Below the pieces are notes generated by a model. That model did not search any database. It saw only the letters and a program-made list of their open reading frames with translations, and had not been told where the DNA came from. From Actinacidiphila cocklensis (GTDB lineage Bacteria; Actinomycetota; Actinomycetes; Streptomycetales; Streptomycetaceae), in contig NZ_CAJSLV010000045.1 in assembly GCF_907177275.1 (NCBI RefSeq), forward strand, positions 119,252-183,251: 64,000 nt of DNA. Direction: 5' to 3'. Made by a program: the position numbers and the translations under genes. Numbering within the stretch: position 1 is the stretch's first letter; each line of letters begins with the position of its first letter. Positions 8,301 to 15,106 of this stretch are shown piece after piece.

Positions 8301-8873
8301 TCAGGCATCGGGCGCGGCCTGCGCGGCCAGCAGCGCGACCGCGCCGCGTACCGCCCGGTCGAAGGGCTCCTGCGAGCCGGCGGCGCGGGCCAGGACGTAA
8401 CCGCCCTGGACGACGGCGACGATCGCGGCGGCGGTGTCGTCCGGGTCGAGGCCCGGGCGCAGTTCGCCGCTCGCCACCCCGTCGGCGACGATCCCCGCGA
8501 GGCGGCCGGTCAGCCAGTCGAAGGTCTCCTGGACCGGCTCCCGCAACTGCTCGCTGGCGATGACGTCCGGGTCCATGGCCATCCGCCCGACCCGGCAGCC
8601 GCGCAGCGCGTCGCGTTCCCGCAGCAGATAGGCGGCGGCCTTCTCCTGCGCGGTGCGGCCGCCGGCCAGTTGCGCCTCGGCCTGCGCGCGCAGCTGCTCA
8701 GCGCTGCGCCGCATCGCCGCCACCGCGAGGTCGGGCTTGCCGCGGAAGTGGTGGTACATGCTGCCCTGCCCCGCGCCCGCCCGCTCCTGGATGGCCTTGG
8801 GGCTGGTGCCGACGTAGCCGCGCTCCCAGAGCAGTTCCCTGGCGCTCTCGATCAGGCGTTCCGATGTCTCCAT
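8301..8873 (-). CDS. TetR family transcriptional regulator
   Basis: This 190-residue protein starts at ATG 8873. The N-terminal helix-turn-helix METSERLIESARELLWERGY followed by the recognition region TSPKAIQERAGAGQGSMYHHFRGK is typical of TetR (about residues 1-52). The rest is the helical ligand-binding domain. It is first in the operon with the DUF4865, CMD and phosphotriesterase genes. A near-perfect 20-bp palindrome 8 bp upstream of its start is probably its own operator, so the operon is likely autorepressed and induced by a small ligand. Confidence 0.93.
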   Translation of the reverse strand: METSERLIESARELLWERGYVGTSPKAIQERAGAGQGSMYHHFRGKPDLAVAAMRRSAEQLRAQAEAQLAGGRTAQEKAAAYLLRERDALRGCRVGRMAMDPDVIASEQLREPVQETFDWLTGRLAGIVADGVASGELRPGLDPDDTAAAIVAVVQGGYVLARAAGSQEPFDRAVRGAVALLAAQAAPDA

Positions 8874-8881
8874 GACGGTAG

Positions 8882-8901
8882 TGTACATACTAGTAGGTAC
8901 A
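8882..8901. promoter_or_regulatory. Probable TetR operator
   Basis: TGTACATACTAGTAGGTACA is a 20-bp palindrome with one mismatched pair (positions 6 and 15). It lies 8 bp upstream of the tetR start. Its size and symmetry fit a TetR dimer site overlapping the operon promoter. Confidence 0.7.
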
Positions 8902-8972
8902 GAAACCGGCGAGTCCGGAGCGGCCCGCCCCCGTGCCGTACGCACGCGGGCCGCTCCGGAGGTGGCCGAACG

Positions 8973-9530
8973 TCAGCCGAGCACGGCGGAGTTGGACGCG
9001 CCCGATGTCGTCAGGCCCGCCTCGCCCGCGCCCGCACCCGGGGCGCCGTGGGTGACCAGGCCGCCCTCACCGCCCTGGACGATCACGACGCCCCCGCCCG
9101 CCTTGCCGCCCTTGGGCGGCAGCGGCGGCAGCGGCGGGCACCCGCCCTTGGGGACGACCGAACCCTTGGGCGCGGGCTTGCCGTTGATGTAGACCTTGCC
9201 GTTCACGACCTTCACCGTGATCTTCCCGGCGGTCCCCTTGCCCGGCTGCCCCGCCTTCCCCGGCTTCCCGGTCAGCGGGGGCAGCGGCGGCAGCGGGGGC
9301 AGCCCGGTCTTGCCGCCGCCCTTGCCGCCGTGCCCCTCGATCCGGATCACGCAGACGACCTTCGGCCCGCCGCCCTTGTGGCCGGGCGCCGCCTTGGCGG
9401 GCTTCGCGTGGGCCGCCCCTGCGGTCGCGGACTGCGCGGTCGCGGCCCCGCTGACCGGCGCCGTCGCCACGCCGGTCAGGCCGAGCCCGGCGGTGAGCGC
9501 GATCCCCGCGAGGATCCTCTTCTTGTCCAT
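8973..9530 (-). CDS. Secreted proline/glycine/lysine-rich protein of unknown function
   Basis: This 185-residue protein starts at ATG 9530 behind AGGAG. It opens with MDKK and a hydrophobic segment ILAGIALTAGLGLTGVATA, ending near AXA sites at about residue 30-40: a Sec-type signal peptide. The mature part is low complexity, with two proline-leucine tracts (LPPLPPLPPL and CPPLPPLPPK), GKPGK-type lysine-glycine stretches and a short regular block KITVKVVNGKVYINGK. Two Cys residues remain (VVCVIRIEG and KGGCPPL) and could form a disulfide. I do not recognise a family. It is divergent from the two-component genes, which may regulate it. Confidence 0.72.
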   Translation of the reverse strand: MDKKRILAGIALTAGLGLTGVATAPVSGAATAQSATAGAAHAKPAKAAPGHKGGGPKVVCVIRIEGHGGKGGGKTGLPPLPPLPPLTGKPGKAGQPGKGTAGKITVKVVNGKVYINGKPAPKGSVVPKGGCPPLPPLPPKGGKAGGGVVIVQGGEGGLVTHGAPGAGAGEAGLTTSGASNSAVLG

Positions 9531-9672
9531 GGTCTGGTCACTCCTGTGGAAGGTTCGCCGCGATCGGTCGATCCGGCACCGAGCAGCCTCGCCGCGGACG
9601 GCTGAAGCGGACCTGAGGACCCGACAGATGATCTTCATGTTCGCCTTAGGTACGGCCCTGCACGCTGGCCGC

Positions 9673-10341
9673 GTGCGCATACTCGTGGTGGAAGACGAAC
9701 GCAGGCTCGCGGAACTGCTCAGCGACGGCCTGACCAGGGAGGGCTTCGCGGTCGACCTCGCCCACGACGGCCGCGAGGGGCTGTGGATGGCCACCGAGCA
9801 GCCGTACGACGTGATCGTGCTCGACGTGATGCTGCCGGAGCTGAACGGCTACGAGGTCTGCGCCCGGCTGCGCGAGGCCGGCGTGTGGACGCCGATCCTG
9901 ATGCTCACCGCGATGGACGGCGAGTACGACGAGGCCGAGGCGCTGGACACCGGCGCCGACGACTACCTGACCAAGCCGTTCTCCTACGTGGTGCTGCTCG
10001 CCCGGCTGCGGGCGCTGGTCAGGCGCGGGCTGCGGGAGCGGCCCGCGGTGCTGTCGGTGGGCGACCTGCGGGTCGACCCGGCGGGGCTGCGGTGCAGCAG
10101 GGGCGATGTGCTGATCGCCCTGACGCCCAAGGAGTTCGCGATCCTGCACTGCCTGGCCCGGCGCGCGGGCGAGGTGGTGCCCAAGTCCGAACTGCTCGCC
10201 AGGGCCTGGGACTTCGCCTACGACGGCGACTCCAACGTCGTCGAGGTCTACATCAGCGCCCTGCGCCGCAAGATCGACAAGCCGTTCGGCCGTACGACGC
10301 TGAGCACCGTGCGCGGCGCCGGATACCGGCTGGAGGCCTGA
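9673..10341 (+). CDS. OmpR/PhoB-type response regulator
   Basis: The protein has 222 residues from GTG 9673; an in-frame ATG at 9628 is less likely. The receiver domain shows the acidic pair VEDE, the phosphoacceptor Asp in VIVLDVMLPELNG (about residue 51), the LTA Thr and the KPF Lys. The C-terminal winged helix includes LTPKEFAILHCLARRAGEVV and the final RGAGYRL. The sensor kinase gene starts one base after its stop. The only gene on the other side of the shared upstream region encodes the secreted low-complexity protein, a plausible target. Confidence 0.95.
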   Translation: MRILVVEDERRLAELLSDGLTREGFAVDLAHDGREGLWMATEQPYDVIVLDVMLPELNGYEVCARLREAGVWTPILMLTAMDGEYDEAEALDTGADDYLTKPFSYVVLLARLRALVRRGLRERPAVLSVGDLRVDPAGLRCSRGDVLIALTPKEFAILHCLARRAGEVVPKSELLARAWDFAYDGDSNVVEVYISALRRKIDKPFGRTTLSTVRGAGYRLEA

Positions 10342-10342
10342 G

Positions 10343-11617
10343 ATGGGGGTACGCCTGCGGACCACGCTGGCCGCGACCGCCGTCGTGGCCGCCGCCCTCG
10401 CACTGGCCGCCGTTGCGCTCTTCAGCGCGCTGCACACCAGCCTGACCGACTCGGCCAACGCGCTGGCCGCACAGGACGCCGACCACAAGGCCGCCGTCCT
10501 CCTGACGAAAGGACTGGGAGCCGGCGGGAAGGTCTCCGGCGGCGGCGCCACCGCCCTCCCGCCGGACCCGGGGCTGCCGGGGGACCTGGTGGGGCCGCCA
10601 CCGGGAGCCCCGCCCGGGGAGGGCGGCGGTCTGGTGGTCATCAGCCGGAGCGTGGACACCGGGTCGGGGAGGGTCACCGTCATGGGCACCGCCTCGCTGG
10701 CCCCGGCCCGCGCCGCCATGCGCACCCTGACCGCCGTGCTGGTGCCGGGGATTCCCGCGCTGCTCGCGCTGGTCGCCTGGCTCACCTGGCTCGCCGTCGG
10801 CCGGGCGCTGCGGCCGGTCTCCGCGATCCGCGCGAAGGTCGCCGACATCACCGCCCGCGACCTGCATGAACGGGTGCCGGAACCGGCGTCGCGCGACGAG
10901 GTCGGCGCCCTGGCGCGTACCGTCAACGCCACCTTGGACCGGCTGCAGACCGCGGTCGGCGCGCACCGGCAGTTCGTCGCCGACGCGGCCCACGAGCTGC
11001 GCAGCCCGATGGCGGTGCTGCGTACCCGGCTCGAACTCGCCCGCCCTGTCGAGCGGCGGCTCGCCGCGGACGCGCTCGACGACGTGCAGCGGCTGCAGAC
11101 CCTCACCGCCGACCTGCTGCTGCTCGCCAGGCTCGACGCCCGCGAGCCGATCCGCACCCGGGAGACCGACCTGGCCCAGATCGTCGCGGAGGAGGCCGCC
11201 CGCGCCCGCCCGCGCACCGACGTCCAGGTGGCCCTGCGGCTCACCCCCGACCTGCTGGTCGACGGATCGCCCGACCAGCTGCGGCGCCTGGTCGCGAACC
11301 TGGTCGACAACGCCGTACGCCACGCGGCCGGTTCCGTGACGGTCGCGCTCACCCACGAGGCCGGTTCGGGCCAGGCCCGCCTCGACGTCACCGACGACGG
11401 CCCCGGCATACCCCCCGAGCACCAGGCCACCGTCTTCGACCGCTTCACCCGGCTCGACCACGCCCGCACCCGCGACACCGGCGGCTCGGGCCTCGGCCTG
11501 TCCATCGCCCGCGACATCGCGCTCGCCCACCGGGCCACGCTCCAGGTCGTCCCCGGTCCCGCCCCCGGCGCCAGGCTGCGCGCGGTCTTCCCGCTGCGGA
11601 CCGCGGCGCGCTGCTGA
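10343..11617 (+). CDS. Two-component sensor histidine kinase
   Basis: This 424-residue protein has transmembrane helices at about 8-30 and 133-157 flanking an extracytoplasmic region of about 100 residues. A HAMP linker follows, then the H-box FVADAAHELRSPMAVLRTRL, the N-box NLVDNAVRHA, G1 TDDGPGIP and G2 GGSGLGLSIA. The outside region has a Gly/Pro-rich stretch (LPPDPGLPGDL, GPPPGAPPGEGGG) that echoes the composition of the divergently encoded secreted protein. It is tightly coupled to the response regulator. The signal is unknown. Confidence 0.95.
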   Translation: MGVRLRTTLAATAVVAAALALAAVALFSALHTSLTDSANALAAQDADHKAAVLLTKGLGAGGKVSGGGATALPPDPGLPGDLVGPPPGAPPGEGGGLVVISRSVDTGSGRVTVMGTASLAPARAAMRTLTAVLVPGIPALLALVAWLTWLAVGRALRPVSAIRAKVADITARDLHERVPEPASRDEVGALARTVNATLDRLQTAVGAHRQFVADAAHELRSPMAVLRTRLELARPVERRLAADALDDVQRLQTLTADLLLLARLDAREPIRTRETDLAQIVAEEAARARPRTDVQVALRLTPDLLVDGSPDQLRRLVANLVDNAVRHAAGSVTVALTHEAGSGQARLDVTDDGPGIPPEHQATVFDRFTRLDHARTRDTGGSGLGLSIARDIALAHRATLQVVPGPAPGARLRAVFPLRTAARC

Positions 11618-11618
11618 C

Positions 11619-11663
11619 CGTGCGGTGTGCGGGCCCGCCGGGACCGGGCCCGCGCACCGCACG
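11619..11663. terminator. Bidirectional terminator hairpin
   Basis: The arms at 11619-11636 and 11646-11663 form an 18-bp stem with one G-U wobble and a 9-nt loop. It lies exactly between the stops of the convergent kinase and isochorismatase-like genes. There is no U tract, as is common in high-GC actinomycetes. Confidence 0.8.
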
Positions 11664-11667
11664 GGCC

Positions 11668-12240
11668 TCATCCGGCCGCGAACTCCACCTCGGCCGCGGT
11701 CACCACGGTCCCGAACCGCGGAAAGTCCAGGGACACCGCGGCCCGGTGCTCCGCCGCGGTCAGCCCCGACATGGCGTCCTCGGCGAAGACCAGCTGGTAG
11801 CCGAGGTCGGCGGCGGCCCGTGCGGTGGACTCCACGCCCAGGTTGGTGGCGACGCCGGCCATCACCAGGGTGTCGACGCCCAGCGCCCGCAGCCGCTCGT
11901 GCAGGCCGGTGTCCTGGAAGGCGCCGATCGTGTGCTTGACGACGACGATGTCGCCGTCCTGGACGACGCCCTCGGCCAGGTCGCTGCCGGCCGGCTGCTC
12001 CCCGGCTCCCGGCCGCTGCGCCCGGACGGCCACCACCGGGGCGCCCGCCTTGCGGAAGGCGGCCGCCAGCTCCAGCACGGCATCGAGCACCTGCGGCCCT
12101 GACAGCGGTGCCAGCGGCAACGCCACGATCCGGTCCATGAGGTCGATCGTGACCAGCGCGGTGCGTGCCGGGTCGAGGCCGGGGGCGAGCGGGGACTCGC
12201 GGGCAGGCCCGGCTCCCTGTTCGTGATCATGTGCGGTCAT
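11668..12240 (-). CDS. Isochorismatase-like hydrolase lacking the catalytic Cys
   Basis: This 190-residue protein shows the cysteine-hydrolase fold pattern. The Asp is in LVTIDLMDR (about residue 33), the Lys in VVVKHTIGAF (about 100), and the loop VMAGVATNLGVESTARAA. The position that holds the nucleophilic Cys in nicotinamidases and related enzymes is Gly here (TNLGVES). True isochorismatases such as PhzD also work without a Cys, so hydrolysis of an enol-ether-type substrate is possible, but an amidase role is unlikely. It is monocistronic, convergent with the sensor kinase gene. Confidence 0.83.
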   Translation of the reverse strand: MTAHDHEQGAGPARESPLAPGLDPARTALVTIDLMDRIVALPLAPLSGPQVLDAVLELAAAFRKAGAPVVAVRAQRPGAGEQPAGSDLAEGVVQDGDIVVVKHTIGAFQDTGLHERLRALGVDTLVMAGVATNLGVESTARAAADLGYQLVFAEDAMSGLTAAEHRAAVSLDFPRFGTVVTAAEVEFAAG

Positions 12241-12369
12241 GAGCGGACCCTACCCGCAGGCTCCGGCCGCCCGCCGGGTGTTCACAAGGCTGCAGGACCG
12301 CTCGCAAGCGGTCGCGGGACCGGGCCTCCCGCGATCACGTACGGGCTGCGGCGGGCGGCTTCCGTCATC

Positions 12370-12400
12370 TTGTGTCGGCGTGCGCCACGGCCGATAGGCT
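12370..12400 (+). promoter_or_regulatory. Possible promoter for the DUF397 gene
   Basis: TTGTGT (12370-12375) and TAGGCT (12395-12400) are separated by 19 bp and lie about 34 bp upstream of the GTG at 12434. The spacing is long and the call is tentative. Confidence 0.3.
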
Positions 12401-12433
12401 GGAAAGGAAGGACGATGCGGGAGGAGAGCGGAC

Positions 12434-12673
12434 GTGGCGGAAAGCACCACAGGACAGCCGTTGGCCAACGGGAAGAAGCCGCAGCTTGATCTGGCGGATG
12501 CGGAGTGGCTGTCCAGCAGCCAGGGCAGCGGAGACGTGCAGATCGCCTTCGTCGAGGGCTACATCGCGATGCGGGACGGGCGCCATCCCGACGGCCCGGC
12601 GCTGATCTTCACCCCCGCCGAGTGGCGTGCCTTCGTTCTCGGCGCGCGCGACGGCGAGTTCGACCTCACCTGA
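12434..12673 (+). CDS. DUF397 domain protein
   Basis: This 79-residue protein starts at GTG 12434, 8 bp after GGGAGGAG. It has the DUF397 layout: AEWLSSSQGSGDVQIAFVEG, the core YIAMRDGRHPDGPALIFTPAEWRAFVLGA and a short FDLT end. DUF397 proteins are small streptomycete proteins, usually paired with XRE/BldB-type regulators such as WhiJ partners. No helix-turn-helix partner is adjacent here, so this is a stand-alone copy. Confidence 0.87.
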   Translation: MAESTTGQPLANGKKPQLDLADAEWLSSSQGSGDVQIAFVEGYIAMRDGRHPDGPALIFTPAEWRAFVLGARDGEFDLT

Positions 12674-12684
12674 CGGCCCGTCGC

Positions 12685-12713
12685 CCGGGCGTACGGCGTG
12701 GCCGTACGCCCGG
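12685..12713. terminator. Bidirectional terminator hairpin
   Basis: CCGGGCGTACGG (12685-12696) and CCGTACGCCCGG (12702-12713) form a perfect 12-bp stem with a CGTGG loop. It lies between the convergent DUF397 and MDMPI-family genes. Confidence 0.8.
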
Positions 12714-12733
12714 CGAACCGCGGGTCGGTCCTG

Positions 12734-13438
12734 CTAGGGCCAACTGCCCAGCTCCGGGAGCGGATCGCCGGTCAGCGGGCGCGCCGGCGCCCGTCCGGCC
12801 AGCCACGCCGCCAGGTCGGTGAGCCGCCCGCCGACCGCCACCGGCTCGCCCCTGCCCAGCGTCCAGGAACGGTCCGCGTCCACCGCCGTCAGCGTCAGCT
12901 CGGTCCCGTACGGCACCCGTACGGCGAGGAAGTCGACCAGGTGGACGCACAGTTGCGGCGGCCAGCGGTCAGGCCCCGTGCCCAGCAGCGCGTCCGCGGT
13001 GTGGATCTCCAGCTCTCGCCACCAGGCCAGCCCCGCGGTGCGCACGGTGCTGTCACGGTAGGACACCTGCCGCTGCCAGTCGCCGGGGCCGACCGCCGAC
13101 CAGGACGCCTCGGCCTCGTCCAGCGCGTCCCCGACCGCCGCGGCCAACTGCGCGGCGCTGCGGCCGTGTCCGGCCTCGATCGCCGCGTCACGTGCCGCCC
13201 TGCCGCCGTCGTAGACCTCGACCAGTCGGCCGCGCAGCGCGTACCGCGCCTGCCGGGCCAGCGCCCGCGCGACCCCTTCGATGTGGGTCAGCAGATGCCC
13301 GCGGGTCCAGCCGGGCAGCGCGCTCGGGGCGCGGGCCGCGTCCTCGGTGAGCCCGGCGAGCAGCCCGCGCAGGTGGACCTGGCCGGCGGACAGCGCGGAC
13401 TGCAGGTCGAGGTCCTCGGAAGGCGCCTGTTCGGTCAC
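12734..13438 (-). CDS. Maleylpyruvate isomerase-family mycothiol-dependent enzyme
   Basis: The protein has 234 residues if it starts at the GTG 13438, which overlaps the upstream stop as GTGA; an ATG at 13462 would add eight residues. The MDMPI metal-site pattern is visible: the His in WTRGHLLTHIEGVA and the Glu/His pair in WWRELEIHTADAL. Family members bind a divalent metal and use mycothiol as cofactor, as expected in an actinomycete. The substrate is unknown. It is coupled to the pyridoxamine-oxidase-like gene. Confidence 0.85.
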   Translation of the reverse strand: MTEQAPSEDLDLQSALSAGQVHLRGLLAGLTEDAARAPSALPGWTRGHLLTHIEGVARALARQARYALRGRLVEVYDGGRAARDAAIEAGHGRSAAQLAAAVGDALDEAEASWSAVGPGDWQRQVSYRDSTVRTAGLAWWRELEIHTADALLGTGPDRWPPQLCVHLVDFLAVRVPYGTELTLTAVDADRSWTLGRGEPVAVGGRLTDLAAWLAGRAPARPLTGDPLPELGSWP

Positions 13439-14088
13439 GGCCACAGCAGTCCCCGCTTCCATCCGTCGTCGGTGCGCGTGTAGTTCACCCGGGTGTGCCG
13501 GCGGTCGCGGTCGCCCTGCCAGAACTCCACGCTGTCGGGGCGCAGGGTGTAGAGCGTCCAGCCGGGGGAGACCAGGCCCGGCTCGCGGTCGATCCGTGCG
13601 GCGGCCTCGCGTACTGCCGCGTCCCTGGTGGCCAGGTCGGCCAGCGGGGTGCTCTGCAGGCCGAGCAGCGCCTCGGCCCGGGCGCCGGGGGAGCGGGCCA
13701 GGAAGTCCGCCGCGCTCGCGTCGTCGCCGCCCGCGCCGACCCGGCCGCGTATCCGGACCTGGCGGGCCAGCGGCGACCAGTAGAAGGTGAGCGCCGCCGC
13801 CGGGTGCCCGGCCAGCTCCCGCCCCTTGCGGCTGCCGGAGTCGGCGGCGAAGTGCCAGCCGTCGGGCGAGACGTCCTTGAGGATGAGGACCCGGGCCGAC
13901 GGGTCGCCGCCGGCATCGCTCGTGGACAGCGTCATGGCGTGCGGTTCGCGCACCCCGGCCCGCACGGCGGCGAGCAGCCAGTCGGTGAACAGCTCCCGCG
14001 GGTCGGCCGGCGCCGCGTCGGCGTCGAAGTCCGGCAGATCGCCCGAGAAGACGTCGAGCCCCCGCAGGAGTTCGCGGAGATCGGACAC
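13435..14088 (-). CDS. Pyridoxamine 5'-phosphate oxidase-family flavoprotein (PdxH/PhzG-like)
   Basis: This 217-residue protein starts at GTG 14088 behind GAGGGGG. The FMN-binding half contains HAMTLSTSDAGGDPSARVLILKDV and FAADSGSRKGRELAGHPAAALTFYW. The C-terminal block WQGDRDRRHTRVNYTR resembles the PdxH R-x-H substrate loop. PdxH oxidises PNP/PMP to PLP, and PhzG-like paralogues oxidise other compounds. The end reads GWKRGLLWP instead of the typical PdxH RLxP, so a specialised paralogue is possible. It is divergent from the CGNR gene with only 48 bp between them. Confidence 0.8.
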   Translation of the reverse strand: MSDLRELLRGLDVFSGDLPDFDADAAPADPRELFTDWLLAAVRAGVREPHAMTLSTSDAGGDPSARVLILKDVSPDGWHFAADSGSRKGRELAGHPAAALTFYWSPLARQVRIRGRVGAGGDDASAADFLARSPGARAEALLGLQSTPLADLATRDAAVREAAARIDREPGLVSPGWTLYTLRPDSVEFWQGDRDRRHTRVNYTRTDDGWKRGLLWP

Positions 14089-14136
14089 AGGCACCCCCTC
14101 CGTATTAATGGTTTCCGGCGATGTTAGCATTAGCTC

Positions 14137-14766
14137 ATGCCTGCTGATCATCTCGCGCTGGATCTCGCCGTCACGATCCGGCACGACGGCCACGGCGGAG
14201 TCGCCGACGACCTCGCGGAACCGGCGGGGCTGACCGGCTGGGTGCGTACGCACGCCGCGGACCTGCAGGCCGACCTGGCAGCCGGGCCGTACGCCGCGGC
14301 GACCTTCACCGCCGACGACGCCGTGCTCGCCGCGGCCGTCGAGGTGCGCACCGCGGTCCGCGCACTCTTCGCCCGCGCGGTGCTGCCCGGGCCGCCCAGC
14401 TCCGCCGACGCCGACCGGCTGCCGACCGCCCGGCAGGCCCTGGACCGGCTCAACGCGGCGGCGGCCCTGGTCCCGGTCACCCCGCGGCTGGACTGGCCGC
14501 AGGGCGGCGCCGCCGCCGAGTGCCGTACGGTCGCCGGCGCGCCCGCCCCCGCCGACCTGCTCGCCGCCGCGCTCGCCCGGCACGCCATCGGCTTCCTCGC
14601 CGGCCCCGACCGGGAGTTGCTGCGCGCCTGCCCGGCGCCGCGCTGCGTGCGCTACTTCGTCAAGGAGCACGCCCGCCAGGAGTGGTGCAAGCCCTCCTGC
14701 GGCAACCGCGCCCGCGTCGCCCGGCACCACGCCCGGCAGCGCGCCGCCGGCGGCGACGCGACCTGA
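14137..14766 (+). CDS. CGNR zinc-finger (ABATE domain) protein
   Basis: This 209-residue protein starts at ATG 14137. An N-terminal ABATE-type stress-sensor region (about 1-150) precedes a C-terminal CGNR zinc finger. Cysteines are in RACPAPRCVRYFVK and WCKPSCGNRARVARHH, the diagnostic motif for DNA-binding CGNR regulators. It is divergent from the PPOX/MDMPI pair with a 48-bp shared region containing the AT-rich stretch GTTAGCATTAGC. It may therefore control both directions (inference). Confidence 0.88.
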   Translation: MPADHLALDLAVTIRHDGHGGVADDLAEPAGLTGWVRTHAADLQADLAAGPYAAATFTADDAVLAAAVEVRTAVRALFARAVLPGPPSSADADRLPTARQALDRLNAAAALVPVTPRLDWPQGGAAAECRTVAGAPAPADLLAAALARHAIGFLAGPDRELLRACPAPRCVRYFVKEHARQEWCKPSCGNRARVARHHARQRAAGGDAT

Positions 14767-15106
14767 CGCCGGCGCCCGGGCCGCCGCTCGCGGTACGCGC
14801 GAGACGCACGGTAACGGGGGGCGCATCCGGGGCGCACGGGAGAACAGGCATGGCGCGTGATCTGTGGGTGCTGGCCGGTCGGGCGACCGGCGTGGCAGGC
14901 TCCCCGGAGGCCGGCCGCGCAGGTGCCTCGCGCAGGCCGCCGCCCCCAGCGCCGTGCCGGCCGAGTCCCCTGCCAGTGGCCGACCGGCACGGCCGTTCAT
15001 GCTTACACACCGCAGCGGACGGCGTACGCTGTGAGGCCACCGGACGGATGTCCGTACGGCACGGTGTGCGCCCGGCGTGCGCCGTCCGGCCGCCAGGGGG
15101 TGCACC
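14767..15106. other. Gene-free interval upstream of the LAL-like gene
   Basis: These 340 bp contain no convincing gene. The only signal I see is a candidate sigma-70-type promoter close to the downstream gene (separate entry). Confidence 0.6.
15003..15030 (+). promoter_or_regulatory. Candidate promoter of the LAL-like gene
   Basis: TTACAC (15003-15008), a 16-bp spacer and TACGCT (15025-15030) lie about 77 bp upstream of the ATG at 15107. The call is by eye and tentative. Confidence 0.35.
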
